Notes: generated from the letters alone by a model not told the origin. A stretch of DNA of 28,111 nt from Bacillota bacterium (GCA_023418755.1 JAEZZE010000151.1:1-28111); one strand, 5' to 3'; counted from the stretch's first letter, positions 18,486 through 26,007 are shown. Program-made: numbers and translations.

Positions 18486-19271
18486 CTACACAAATTTCCC
18501 GATGCGCACCCGGATTCTACCGCTTTTCGACACGCCTTCCACATCGATCACTTTAAAGCGGCCGAAGCCCTTCATCGATACGACGTCGCCGGCTTTGAGC
18601 GGATGCGAAGGATCCTCTACCGGTTTCCAGCTTACCCGGCATCTTCCCGCCTTGATCGGGTCGACGATCTTCGTCCGGCTGAGCCGGAAAACGTCGCTCG
18701 CAATCCCGTCAAGCCGCATCGAAGCGACGGACAACACCTGCTCCTCAAGGTCGATCGCGATTTCGCGAAGCTCCGAGAGCGGCCGTACGGATACGCTTAC
18801 GGCTACGCGATGAGCCTGCCTCATATGCCCGACGAGGAAATCTCCGATATCATCCGCGATCAGGGCGTGGCAGCCCGTCTCGCCGACGTGAAGATCCCCG
18901 ATTTTGTCCCGCTTGATGCCAAGTCCGAGCAAGGCTCCTAAATAATCCCCGTGATCCAGGTCGGAAATTTTGCGGTCGTCGGACGTGATGTCCAGCACGG
19001 CAATCCCCATGTCTTCGTTGTCCAACTGGCGGTAGTCGGGGGCGATCAGCGCTCGCTTCCTCTCGGCTTGAGAGCTTCCGCCGTCCAGCCGGACCTGCGC
19101 GTCCGGCTCCCGGTTCGCCAGCGCAAACAAAATATGCGCCTGACGCGGGTCGAGAAAATCCGTCCGCTTCGTCTCGTGACGTTCGGCGGCTCTTTCGACC
19201 CACTCCAAGGCGCGATCCACGAATGCTTTTTCATCCGGATGAAAATGCTCGTAAATACTCTTATGCGACAT
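18486..19271 (-). CDS. ylmH: S4-domain RNA-binding protein YlmH
   Basis: YlmH binds RNA through an S4 domain. In Bacillus it is reported to act on stalled large ribosomal subunits in ribosome-associated quality control, and it is also linked to cell division by gene position. The protein has 261 residues. The N-terminal region has DFLDPRQAHI near 38-47 and ISDLDHGDYLGALLGLGI near 102-119, both typical of the family. The S4 domain covers about 181-245 (LRLDGI-like SMRLDGIASDVFRLSR, then KAGDVVSMKGFGRFKV). It begins six bases after ylmG; the closest Shine-Dalgarno GGAG is about eleven bases from the ATG, a little far. Nothing appears broken. Confidence 0.95.
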   Translation of the reverse strand: MSHKSIYEHFHPDEKAFVDRALEWVERAAERHETKRTDFLDPRQAHILFALANREPDAQVRLDGGSSQAERKRALIAPDYRQLDNEDMGIAVLDITSDDRKISDLDHGDYLGALLGLGIKRDKIGDLHVGETGCHALIADDIGDFLVGHMRQAHRVAVSVSVRPLSELREIAIDLEEQVLSVASMRLDGIASDVFRLSRTKIVDPIKAGRCRVSWKPVEDPSHPLKAGDVVSMKGFGRFKVIDVEGVSKSGRIRVRIGKFV

Positions 19272-19277
19272 GGACGA

Positions 19278-19550
19278 CTACGCTCCGAACAGGAATCTCA
19301 GTACGGCGATCAAGCCTTGCGCGACGAACCCAAGCGCGAAGTAGGCGATGATCGGGGAGATGTCCAGCATGCCGCCGATCGGGGGGATCAGCTTGCGAAA
19401 AGGCTTTAAGTAAGGTTCCACCAATTTGCCGAGAAGCTCGCCGACGAAGCTTTCCTTCACGGCCGGAAGCCAAGACATGAGCACGTAGATAATGATCATG
19501 TAAGAGTAAATGCGGTACAGAATGCTAATATAGTGTTCTATTTGCTCCAA
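19278..19550 (-). CDS. ylmG: YggT-family membrane protein YlmG
   Basis: This small integral membrane protein of the YggT family has 90 residues. Its precise role is not established; plant and cyanobacterial relatives affect nucleoid or division-site organisation, and the gene sits beside sepF. Two hydrophobic helices are visible at about 7-27 and 63-86, and the family motif PYLKPFRKLIPPIGGMDISP-like stretch lies at 46-66. The start is TTG with GAGGTGA seven bases upstream, the same bases that encode the end of sepF. The stop of ylmG is six bases before ylmH. The tight spacing argues for co-expression with sepF and ylmH. Confidence 0.93.
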   Translation of the reverse strand: MEQIEHYISILYRIYSYMIIIYVLMSWLPAVKESFVGELLGKLVEPYLKPFRKLIPPIGGMLDISPIIAYFALGFVAQGLIAVLRFLFGA

Positions 19551-19557
19551 CCCGGTG

Positions 19558-20016
19558 TCACCTCATTTTGGGATAGTCGACGGATTCCTCGGACAGCATT
19601 TCCGTAATCGTTCCCGACACTTCCACCGAATCCGGCGTGCAGAGGAAAATGTCCGATCCCAACTTGGAGATGTGGCCGCCAAGGGCGTATACGGTGCCGC
19701 TCAGAAAATCGACGATCCGGATCGCCTGGTCTCTCCTGACGCGCTGCAGATTGACGACGACCGAACGGCGAGACTTCAGGTGATCGGCGATTTCCTGCGC
19801 TTCGTCATAGGAACGCGGTTCCGTGAGAACGACGCGAGCGGCTTTCTGGGAATGAATGCTCACGACGTTATTCTTACTTGAATGTTTACGCGTTTCGAAC
19901 GCGGGGGTTTCAATTTCCTGTTCCTCGTTCTCGGCAAAACGCTCGCGGTCGGCTTCGTCCTGTTCCTGCTCTTCCTGCAGCCCTAAGTAGTTAAGAAACC
20001 GATTCATGACACCCAT
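19558..20016 (-). CDS. sepF: Cell division protein SepF
   Basis: SepF polymerises into rings, binds the FtsZ C-terminal peptide and tethers FtsZ to membrane, taking part in septum assembly. The chosen start gives 152 residues: MGVMNRFLNYLGL forms the amphipathic membrane-targeting helix, an acidic Gln/Glu-rich linker follows to about residue 55, and the SepF core spans about 58-138 with VVVNLQRV and DFLSGTVYALGG. The frame is open further upstream, but GGGGAGG is six bases before this ATG and the upstream part overlaps ylmE. The gene begins two bases after the ylmE stop. ftsZ, also in this window, ends in DIPAFLRNR, the expected SepF partner peptide. Confidence 0.96.
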   Translation of the reverse strand: MGVMNRFLNYLGLQEEQEQDEADRERFAENEEQEIETPAFETRKHSSKNNVVSIHSQKAARVVLTEPRSYDEAQEIADHLKSRRSVVVNLQRVRRDQAIRIVDFLSGTVYALGGHISKLGSDIFLCTPDSVEVSGTITEMLSEESVDYPKMR

Positions 20017-20018
20017 TC

Positions 20019-20717
20019 CTATCCCTCCCCTAATTCTTCTTTCCCTACGAGCACCGTTCCCAAACGTACCCAAGTCGCGCCTTCTTCCACGGCCACTTCG
20101 AAATCGTTGGACATGCCCATCGACAATTCCGTTAAGGGCTCGTCCGTAACGGACGAAGCGTTCAGTTCTTCCTTAAGCAGCTTCAACGCCCGAAACACCG
20201 GCCTGGTCGCTTCGGGATCGCTTTCGAACGGGGCCATCGTCATCAGGCCGATCGGCTTGATGCGATCGAACCTCCTCAACTCCTCCAGAAAAGGCTTGAC
20301 CGCTTCCGGCTCGAGTCCGTGCTTGGACTGTTCCCCGGACACGTTCACCTGCAAAAGGCAAGGCACCGTCAGATCCAGCGTTTGGGCCCGCTTCTGGATC
20401 GCCTCGGCAAGCGATGCGCGGTCCAGCGAATGAATGTAATCGAACCTTCCGATTACGTCTTTCGCTTTATTCGTCTGCAGGGAACCTATGTAGTGAAAAA
20501 CGGCTTGCCCCCGGAGAGCCTCCCATTTCGCCTTCGCGTCGGGCCAGCGGTTTTCTCCGATATGAGTCACGCCTTGCTCGACGACGGCTTCCGCCGTGGC
20601 GGTCGAAACGTATTTGGTGACCGCGATAATCCGCACATCCTGGCGGCGCCTGCCGCTTCTCGAACAAGCCTGCTCCAGCCGGTTCTCCACGTCTCGCAGT
20701 CGACTTTCCAATGCCAC
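20019..20717 (-). CDS. ylmE: PLP homeostasis protein, YggS/YlmE family
   Basis: YggS-family proteins bind pyridoxal 5'-phosphate without known catalysis and affect vitamin B6 and amino acid balance. The protein has 232 residues and the single alanine-racemase-like barrel domain. The PLP lysine lies in IIAVTKYVS at residue 35. Other family motifs are IGENR near 53-57, HYIGSLQTNKAKD near 75-87, LQVNVSGEQSKHG near 122-134 and LSMGMSNDFEVAV near 199-211. The start is GTG with GAGGTGA about ten bases upstream, which overlaps the ylmD stop region; seven bases separate the genes. The stop is directly followed by sepF. It sits in the division cluster by conserved synteny. Confidence 0.95.
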   Translation of the reverse strand: MALESRLRDVENRLEQACSRSGRRRQDVRIIAVTKYVSTATAEAVVEQGVTHIGENRWPDAKAKWEALRGQAVFHYIGSLQTNKAKDVIGRFDYIHSLDRASLAEAIQKRAQTLDLTVPCLLQVNVSGEQSKHGLEPEAVKPFLEELRRFDRIKPIGLMTMAPFESDPEATRPVFRALKLLKEELNASSVTDEPLTELSMGMSNDFEVAVEEGATWVRLGTVLVGKEELGEG

Positions 20718-20724
20718 GAAACGA

Positions 20725-21543
20725 TCACCTCGATTTCTTGCCCAGCCAGCTCATCATCCGTCCCGTCGTTCCCCTCTCCTTCCGATGGGAAAACAACAAG
20801 TCCGAATGGCAGCTTGTACACCATGAAGACATTTCGATGCGGCTCGGCATAATTCCTGCTTTTATCATAAGTTGTCGGTTCAAATGTTTCAAGTTCAGCC
20901 GAGCCCGATCGCCAATTTCGTTCGGTTTGACGACTTCTTCCTTCGGTGAATCCAATAACGGCCGCACATGCATCAGAACGGACTCATCCACCTCGTAGCA
21001 GCAGTCTCCGATCGAAGGCCCGATGGCCGCCAGCATATTCTCCGGCAGGACACCGTAGACCGAGCGCATCTTTTCTACCGTTATTCCGGCGATATCGGCT
21101 ACGGTTCCCTTCCATCCGGCGTGGGCCAGCCCCATCGCTCCCGTCACGGGGTCGTAAAAATAAAGCGGAACGCAATCGGCGTAAAACATCGCAAGCAAAA
21201 TATCCGGATTATTCGTAATCATCGCGTCCGTGCCGGCAAAGGCCGTCTCCCGGCTTGCTCGGCCTCGTCCGGCGTCTTCGGCCGTGACGACGCGCACGTC
21301 GCTGCCGTGCACCTGCTCCGCGCAAGTGAAAGCCGCGAATTCCCAGCCTAGAAGGCCGGTCACCGCTTCCCGGTTAGAGACGACGGAATTCGGGTCGTCT
21401 CCTACGTGCAAGGCGACATTTCCCGCGTGTCTCGTCGTAAACCCGGCGGTCAAACCGTTCGTGCCGTCGCACCAGGTCCGGAGCATGAACAGGGAGGAAG
21501 GCCGGTCCGGTCCGTTCTCATCGCGCAATACGTAAGGCTCCAA
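20725..21543 (-). CDS. pgeF: Purine nucleoside phosphorylase / peptidoglycan editing factor family (YlmD)
   Basis: This is the YfiH/LACC1 family (ylmD position in Bacillus). Members are described as multi-substrate purine nucleoside enzymes and, in E. coli PgeF, as correcting misincorporated amino acids in peptidoglycan precursors. The protein has 272 residues. The metal ligands are visible: His79 in EQVHGSDV, Cys124 in ADCVPLYFYDP and His141 in AHAGWKGT. GPSIGDCCYEV and SSWCTSCHSDLLFSHR complete the family pattern. The start is TTG with GGAGGTG seven bases upstream. It is the first gene after the ylmC terminator, so it probably has its own weak promoter in 21544-21597; I see only poor candidates such as TACACT. 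Confidence 0.93.
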   Translation of the reverse strand: MEPYVLRDENGPDRPSSLFMLRTWCDGTNGLTAGFTTRHAGNVALHVGDDPNSVVSNREAVTGLLGWEFAAFTCAEQVHGSDVRVVTAEDAGRGRASRETAFAGTDAMITNNPDILLAMFYADCVPLYFYDPVTGAMGLAHAGWKGTVADIAGITVEKMRSVYGVLPENMLAAIGPSIGDCCYEVDESVLMHVRPLLDSPKEEVVKPNEIGDRARLNLKHLNRQLMIKAGIMPSRIEMSSWCTSCHSDLLFSHRKERGTTGRMMSWLGKKSR

Positions 21544-21589
21544 TCTATCGCACCTCCGAATCCAAGTGTACCATAGCCGTGCCGCAAGC

Positions 21590-21617
21590 GGAAGAAAAGC
21601 GCGCCCGCCGGCGCGCT
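21590..21617 (-). terminator. Intrinsic terminator after ylmC
   Basis: AGCGCGCC pairs with GGCGCGCT around GGCG on the minus strand, followed by TTTCTTCC. The upstream arm overlaps the ylmC stop codon (21616-21618). It separates ylmC from the ylmD-divIVA cluster. Confidence 0.7.
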
Positions 21618-21894
21618 ACCTCCCCGTGTGCGCATCCCCGTCCTCAAGCCGGTACACCTTCGCGTCGTCCAACCGAACCAACACGACGTCGGTCCCGATT
21701 TTGACGATGTTCCGCCAAGGAATGACGACATCGTTGCCACCGCCGAACATTCCGAACAGCCTCGTCGAGGTGGGAACCACGATCGAATCGATGCGCCCCT
21801 GCCGCAAATCAAGCTCCAGATCGCTCACTTGCCCCAGCTTCTTCCCGTCGACGATGTTGATTACGTCCTTCGTCTGAAAATCGGATATTTTCAT
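21616..21894 (-). CDS. ylmC: YlmC/YmxH-family PRC-barrel protein
   Basis: This small soluble protein has 92 residues and a PRC-barrel-like fold pattern. The YlmC/YmxH family is found in endospore formers; its molecular function is not known. Visible features are MKISDFQTKDVINI at the start, GKKLGQVSDLELD (17-29), GRIDSIVVP (33-41) and WRNIVKIGTDVVLVR (60-74). The ATG at 21892-21894 has GGGGGCG upstream, a weak ribosome binding site. The AT-rich stretch CATATATTTAATAAC 40-50 bases upstream may hold a promoter, but I cannot assign a sigma factor. It lies between a repeat-rich intergenic region and its own terminator. Confidence 0.9.
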   Translation of the reverse strand: MKISDFQTKDVINIVDGKKLGQVSDLELDLRQGRIDSIVVPTSTRLFGMFGGGNDVVIPWRNIVKIGTDVVLVRLDDAKVYRLEDGDAHTGR

Positions 21895-22010
21895 CCGTTC
21901 ACGCCCCCCGTCCGACCGGGCATTTTTACCCTGTTATTAAATATATGATCCGTTAGGGAAAAATGTACGATGCCCCTATTTCGGCTCTTATGAATATTAG
22001 GCCTATTCGT

Positions 22011-22321
22011 CTTTATCTTCATTATCCCAATCGCTCAGGCCTTCCGTCTGCCCTCCGTGCGCCCTCACGACTAAATCGCTAATCGTACTCTTACTCCACT
22101 TTTATCCCTCGGGCTCAGGAGGCTTCTGGCGAGAAACCCAATCCTTTTCCCCCTTATAGCCATTATCCCTTCCTCTCAGAAACATCCCTGTTAATTTGAT
22201 TCTTTTTCTTTTCCTTCTTCTTTTTTCTTTTCCTTTTTCAATTTCCTTTTCTTTCTCCCGATCCCCCATTCAGTTCTAACGCCCCATTTTCTCTCCTATA
22301 GCCATTATCCCTTCGACTCAG
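22011..22321 (+). repeat. Four direct copies of a short interspersed repeat
   Basis: Copies are at 22011-22038, 22090-22118, 22153-22179 and 22295-22321. The shared core is close to TATAGCCATTATCCCTTCG, ending in CTCAG. Copies three and four match each other at nearly all of 27 positions; copy one is weaker, and copy two is the most degenerate. Similarity around the fourth copy extends upstream (GCCCCATTTTCTC). Confidence 0.7.
22200..22259 (+). repeat. Polypyrimidine tract
   Basis: Positions 22200-22239 are 40 consecutive C or T bases, then AA, then 18 more pyrimidines, so 58 of 60 bases are C or T. The matching purine-only strand is the minus strand. The tract lies between two repeat copies. 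Confidence 0.85.
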
Positions 22322-22457
22322 ATTATTCCCCCTGCTTAAGCTTCATATTTCTTGGTTTGACCCGTCCGTAATATTTATTTAGTTCTTTTTTGAACCCCGG
22401 TGTTGAACTTTCTTAATATGCGGCGCCCAGGTCGGCGAAGATCGGCACGTTTAGCCC

Positions 22458-23069
22458 GTGGCGTTCGGCATAACTTGGCTCATCTGTCATAAAATTCGTC
22501 ACGCTATGTCTGTTTCCGATGCCGACGATCTTCTCGATGGAATCGTTCGGATCAATAGCGGGGTCTATGGCAGACCTTACAATCCGACCGTGTTCCGCCA
22601 TCCTCAAAAACAACCTTTGCTTGCCGGCGCTTCGGTAGATGGCAACGGGCATTTCTCTCACGTGAAAATCAAGCAAGTACCGGACGACTATCTGATCCAC
22701 GATCGGATTACCAATGCGGGCAAGCACGATTTCATAGACCGCCATGTTTCTCCTGAGTCCAACATTATTCACGCCGTTATTTTAGATTGCAGTCCCGACC
22801 GCTTCCGCCCGCTCATACAATTGTGTCAGCAAGCAGGCAATTGGATCAATTACACGTTTAACGGTATCGGTCCGAAGCATCTGCAGTCCTACCTGGATCA
22901 GTATTGCTTCGGTATGAATAACCGCGAGAATTCCTCCAGCTTGTTTCATCGTCTACTTCATTGGAGCGTCTCGTCTTCCGCGGTGACCTATCCTGTATTG
23001 ATAGGCCGAGCCGACCATTCCGCCCACCACAAACGCACCTACTTCAAACTGTTGAAAGAAGCATGCTAG
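22458..23069 (+). pseudogene. Decayed IS1595-family (ISXO2-like) transposase
   Basis: The plus frame of 203 codons resembles the DDE transposase of IS1595-type elements in pieces: TWLICHKIRHAMS (from residue 6), KQPLLAGASVDGNGHF in the middle, DFIDRHVSPESNI, and GIGPKHLQSYLDQYCFGM with LFHRLLHWSVSSSAVTYPVLIG near the end. It is not intact. The zinc-ribbon N-terminus is missing, with stops upstream in frame. The first catalytic block (family pattern VE-x-D-x-x-Y/F-x-G) reads VRINSGVYG and lacks the Asp. About 35 residues around the third catalytic block appear deleted before GNWINYTFNG. I could not find terminal inverted repeats or a target duplication. The annotated start is only where the frame opens. 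Confidence 0.75.
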
Positions 23070-23302
23070 CCTTCTCATCCCATTCAAGTTTTACTTGACG
23101 AATTCGCCATCCGTATAAGGCTTCAGATAGGACCACTGCGGCCTACTATTTTGTACATTCACGCGTTTTGACCCATTCACGTTACTTCAACTTTGCAATT
23201 ACGATTTCTGAGCGAAGGGGATAATGGCTATAAGGCGCTGAGGGAGCATACACTCTGGGGAAATGGAGCGGAGTTCTCACCAGTAACCTCCAGCAGACGG
23301 GC
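23070..23302. other. Gap between transposase relic and the sigG terminator
   Basis: No gene is seen. It contains an inverted fifth copy of the repeat at 23208-23235. The right end of the insertion element may lie here but is not recognised. Confidence 0.6.
23208..23235 (-). repeat. Fifth copy of the short interspersed repeat, inverted
   Basis: On the minus strand it reads CTTATAGCCATTATCCCC then TTCGCTCAG, matching the copies at 22153 and 22295. It faces them across the transposase relic, about 0.9 kb away. Confidence 0.75.
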
Positions 23303-23341
23303 AAAAAAGAGGAGAAGGATCGTTGTGCTCCATCTCCTCTT
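23303..23341 (-). terminator. Intrinsic terminator of sigG
   Basis: AAGAGGAGA-type arms pair: AGAGGAGA (23333-23340 as read on the minus strand) with TCTCCTCT (23308-23315), then TTTTT. The loop is 17 bases. It begins 25 bases after the sigG stop. Confidence 0.85.
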
Positions 23342-23365
23342 CTCTTCTTTACACAGAGCGGCAAG

Positions 23366-24148
23366 TTACGTTTTAACGTGCTTTTGCATTTGCTGTATGG
23401 CCGATTTCTCGAGGCGGGAAACCTGGGCCTGTGAGATGCCGATCTCATCGGCGACTTCCATCTGGGTTTTGCCTTCGAAGAACCTCATGGACAAGATCAT
23501 TTTTTCGCGATCGTTCAGCTTTCTCATCGCCTCGCGCAGAGCGATCTCCTCAATCCACTGGATATCCTTGTTGCGTTCGTCGCTGATCTGGTCCATCACG
23601 AAGATCGGATCGCCTCCGTCATGATAAATCGGCTCGAACAAGGATACAGGATCCTGAATAGCGTCCAAGGCAAAAACGATGTCTTCCTTCGGAACGTTCA
23701 ATACTTCCGATATTTCCAGGATAGTCGGTTCCCTGGAATGTTGATTGGTCAACTGATCCCTAACCTGCAGCGCCTTGTAGGCGATGTCCCGCAAGCTTCT
23801 GGATACGCGGATCGGATTGTTGTCCCTCAGGTAGCGGCGGATTTCGCCGATGATCATCGGGACGGCATAAGTGGAAAACCGGACATTCTGGCCCAAATCG
23901 AAATTGTCGATCGCCTTCATCAATCCGATGCACCCGACCTGAAAGAGGTCGTCCACGAATTCTCCGCGGTTGTTGAACCGCTGAATGACGCTGAGAACCA
24001 GCCGCAAATTCCCATTCACTAATTTTTCCCTGGCGGATATCTCTCCACGGGTTTGCAGAGCGAGAAATAATTCCCTCATTTCGGCATTGGTGAGAACGGG
24101 CAGCTTCGAGGTGTCCACTCCACAAATCTCCACTTTGTTACGGGTCAA
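23366..24148 (-). CDS. sigG: Forespore late sigma factor SigG
   Basis: SigG directs RNA polymerase in the engulfed forespore. The 260-residue protein is close to identical in key blocks to Bacillus SigG: NKVEICGVDTSKLPVL at the N-terminus, the region 2 sequence NGNLRLVLSVIQRFNNRGE (46-64), VDDLFQVGCIGLMKAIDNFD (65-84), RFSTYAVPMIIGEIRRYLRD, and region 4 with the helix-turn-helix TQMEVADEIGISQAQVSRLE. Asn45, implicated in Bacillus in control by the anti-sigma factor CsfB/Gin, is kept. The start is TTG with GGGAGG about seven bases upstream. The 95 bases before it carry a SigF/SigG-type promoter. It lies after sigE, the conserved spoIIGA-sigE-sigG order. Confidence 0.98.
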   Translation of the reverse strand: MTRNKVEICGVDTSKLPVLTNAEMRELFLALQTRGEISAREKLVNGNLRLVLSVIQRFNNRGEFVDDLFQVGCIGLMKAIDNFDLGQNVRFSTYAVPMIIGEIRRYLRDNNPIRVSRSLRDIAYKALQVRDQLTNQHSREPTILEISEVLNVPKEDIVFALDAIQDPVSLFEPIYHDGGDPIFVMDQISDERNKDIQWIEEIALREAMRKLNDREKMILSMRFFEGKTQMEVADEIGISQAQVSRLEKSAIQQMQKHVKT

Positions 24149-24181
24149 GGCAATTCCTCCCGGGGAGCAGCATTAATGTAA

Positions 24182-24209
24182 AGTATCTCCGGGAAGGGGG
24201 TTTTTATTC
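24182..24209 (-). promoter_or_regulatory. SigF/SigG-type forespore promoter of sigG
   Basis: On the minus strand GAATA (24205-24209) is followed after 14 bases by GGAGATACT (24182-24190). The latter fits the -10 pattern GGnnAnAnT completely and the former fits the -35 pattern GHATA. It lies 34 bases before the sigG start codon, where Bacillus has its SigF-dependent promoter. Confidence 0.8.
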
Positions 24210-24243
24210 CCATGGACAAGAACCCCGAATTTTCTTACAATTC

Positions 24244-24966
24244 CTAAACCATCTTGTTGAATTCCTTGCGAAGGCGCTTAATGATGCGCTTCTCCAGACG
24301 GGAAATGTACGATTGCGAGATCCCGAGCAAATCCGCTACGTCCTTCTGCGTTTTCTCTTCGCCGTCGGCCAGGCCGAAGCGAAGCTCCATGATCGTCCGT
24401 TCTCTTTCGCTCAGCTTGTCTAGCGCTTTGTGCAGCAGCTTGCGATCCACCTGCTCCTCGATGTTGCGGTAAATCGTGTCGTTCTCCGTACCGAGCACGT
24501 CGGATAGCAATAGCTCGTTCCCGTCCCAATCGATGTTCAACGGCTCGTCGAAGGACACCTCGGTTCTCGTCTTGCTGTTCCTCCTCAAATACATCAGAAT
24601 TTCATTTTCAATGCATCTGGAGGCGTAGGTGGCCAGCTTGATCTTTTTTTCCGGATCGAACGTATTGACCGCCTTGATCAGTCCGATCGCGCCGATCGAA
24701 ACCAAATCTTCGATATGGATGCCCGTGTTCTCGAACTTGCGGGCGATATAGACGACCAATCGCAAATTCCGTTCGATTAACATGGCCCTAATGGCGGCGT
24801 CGCCCGTCGGAAGACGCTCCAGCAAGTATTCTTCTTCTTCGCGGCTGAGCGGCGGCGGCAAAGCTTCGCTGCCGCCGATGTAATACACTTCCTCGCTCTT
24901 CCAACCGAACCGGAACAACAGGCGATAAATCGACAATTGCGTCCTCAGCTTCAAGTTTACGAACAT
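24244..24966 (-). CDS. sigE: Mother-cell early sigma factor SigE (pro-sigma-E)
   Basis: SigE drives mother-cell gene expression after polar septation. The 240-residue protein is made as an inactive precursor; the hydrophobic pro-sequence (about residues 1-29) precedes SEEVYYIGGSEALPPPLS, the region around which SpoIIGA cleaves in Bacillus. Region 2 has NLRLVVYIARKFENTG and IEDLVSIGAIGLIKAVNTFDP, followed by LATYASRCIENEILMYLRR. Region 4 has SERERTIMELRFGL and the helix-turn-helix KDVADLLGISQSYISRLE. The ATG has GGAGG eight bases upstream. It starts 15 bases after spoIIGA, its processing protease, so the two are coupled in one operon. The expected regulation is through Spo0A upstream of spoIIGA. 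Confidence 0.98.
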   Translation of the reverse strand: MFVNLKLRTQLSIYRLLFRFGWKSEEVYYIGGSEALPPPLSREEEEYLLERLPTGDAAIRAMLIERNLRLVVYIARKFENTGIHIEDLVSIGAIGLIKAVNTFDPEKKIKLATYASRCIENEILMYLRRNSKTRTEVSFDEPLNIDWDGNELLLSDVLGTENDTIYRNIEEQVDRKLLHKALDKLSERERTIMELRFGLADGEEKTQKDVADLLGISQSYISRLEKRIIKRLRKEFNKMV

Positions 24967-24981
24967 TTCTGCTACCTCCTG

Positions 24982-25944
24982 TCACGCAGGTTGAGATGGA
25001 GCCGACGATACGGGGTCGGCTTGAACCATGTCCGGATGGACGATGGCGCGATAAGTTCCTTCGGATGACAAAGTGCCTCCATCTAAACCAATGAGCACCC
25101 GATTCACTTGTAGAGGGGGATGTCCGTCCCGGTATAACAGAACCTGATCCGGTTTGACGGCCAGCATCAGCTTGCCGGATCCGTTCACAGCTCGGTAAGG
25201 GACTAATCGGAGCCTGCCCCCCCATGCATATTCCTCGGAAGCATGAGCGTCAAGCTCCGTGACGAGCTTATCCGGAGACTCCCGTAACAACCGCTCGCTC
25301 CAGCCCGCAGGCAGTCGCTCTTTCCACACGTCCGCTTCCATGATCATGACGGGAATGCGCGTAAGCGGATCGTATAGCCGGTTGCCCGTGTCCAGCAGCG
25401 CCTTAAAGGTCCAGCTCTCGTCGTCAATCCGGACTTCCGCCTCCCACACCAATTGGTCAAGCTGCTGACGCTTGCGCCCCGTCTCGGAAGCGCTGCGAAA
25501 CATCCAGATGGACAAAAGAAACGTGAGGACGAACAGCCCGAGCTGCAGCTGCCATTCCAGAATCATTCCGCCATCCGGCGTAAAGGTCATCGCGCCCCAA
25601 GGCGAGCTGGCGCTCCGCAGCAAAAAAGACAGTCCGATTACTCCGCCAAGAGTAGCGAAATTGACAACGTAGAACGTAGCGAAATTGCGTAGGTAACGCA
25701 GCGGACCGCCATAACCGAACGCAAGCAGCACCATACCGACGGAGACGAATACTTTGGATCCGAAGGAATACATGTAAGGGATATGAGCCCAAAACATCAA
25801 CGCCGCGTAGGCCGCTCCTAGCGCCGCTGCCGCGAACAGACGCGGACGAGACGGTAAGATGCGGCGAGCCTTGGCCGTCGCCATCAGCACGGCCCCGTCC
25901 ACGGCCAAGTTGGTCAAAAAAACGAGATCCACATATACGGTCAT
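24982..25944 (-). CDS. spoIIGA: Sigma-E processing aspartic peptidase
   Basis: SpoIIGA sits in the septal membrane and cleaves pro-sigma-E after a forespore signal (SpoIIR in Bacillus). It has 320 residues. The N-terminal half has five hydrophobic segments (about 5-22, 37-52, 64-78, 88-110, 130-148). The C-terminal half is the protease domain, with the catalytic DTGN in FKALLDTGNRLYDP, Asp185, in line with Asp183 in Bacillus. LIGLDGG near 285 is a further conserved turn. The start ATG has GGATGGGGG upstream. The last ~20 residues form a Pro/Ser/Ala tail. It follows the ftsZ terminator and a 296-base control region and leads directly into sigE. Confidence 0.96.
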   Translation of the reverse strand: MTVYVDLVFLTNLAVDGAVLMATAKARRILPSRPRLFAAAALGAAYAALMFWAHIPYMYSFGSKVFVSVGMVLLAFGYGGPLRYLRNFATFYVVNFATLGGVIGLSFLLRSASSPWGAMTFTPDGGMILEWQLQLGLFVLTFLLSIWMFRSASETGRKRQQLDQLVWEAEVRIDDESWTFKALLDTGNRLYDPLTRIPVMIMEADVWKERLPAGWSERLLRESPDKLVTELDAHASEEYAWGGRLRLVPYRAVNGSGKLMLAVKPDQVLLYRDGHPPLQVNRVLIGLDGGTLSSEGTYRAIVHPDMVQADPVSSAPSQPA

Positions 25945-26007
25945 ACGGAGCCCCCATCCTTCATCGCCCGGAACATCGCCAGTATGCAGGCCGGGATGGA
26001 TGAACCC

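Larger units (their letters stand above)
21895..22457. other. 563-base region without an intact gene
   Basis: I see no coding region here. It has the ylmC upstream region, four copies of a short repeat on the plus strand, and a polypyrimidine tract, each listed separately. The last ~130 bases may include decayed 5' sequence of the transposase relic. Base composition is more AT- and pyrimidine-rich than the neighbours. Confidence 0.7.

Noticed and set aside
20017..20073. Longer sepF start inside ylmE
   Set aside because: The extra 19 residues are not SepF-like; the ATG at 20014-20016 has GGGGAGG and begins the known membrane-targeting helix.
22011..22321. CRISPR array
   Set aside because: The repeat copies have uneven spacing (79, 63, 142 bases), varying sequence and one distant inverted copy; no cas genes are present.
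22413..22772. A 119-codon minus-strand frame in the repeat-rich gap
   Set aside because: It is opposite the transposase relic, whose plus-strand frame has recognisable family blocks; this frame has none.
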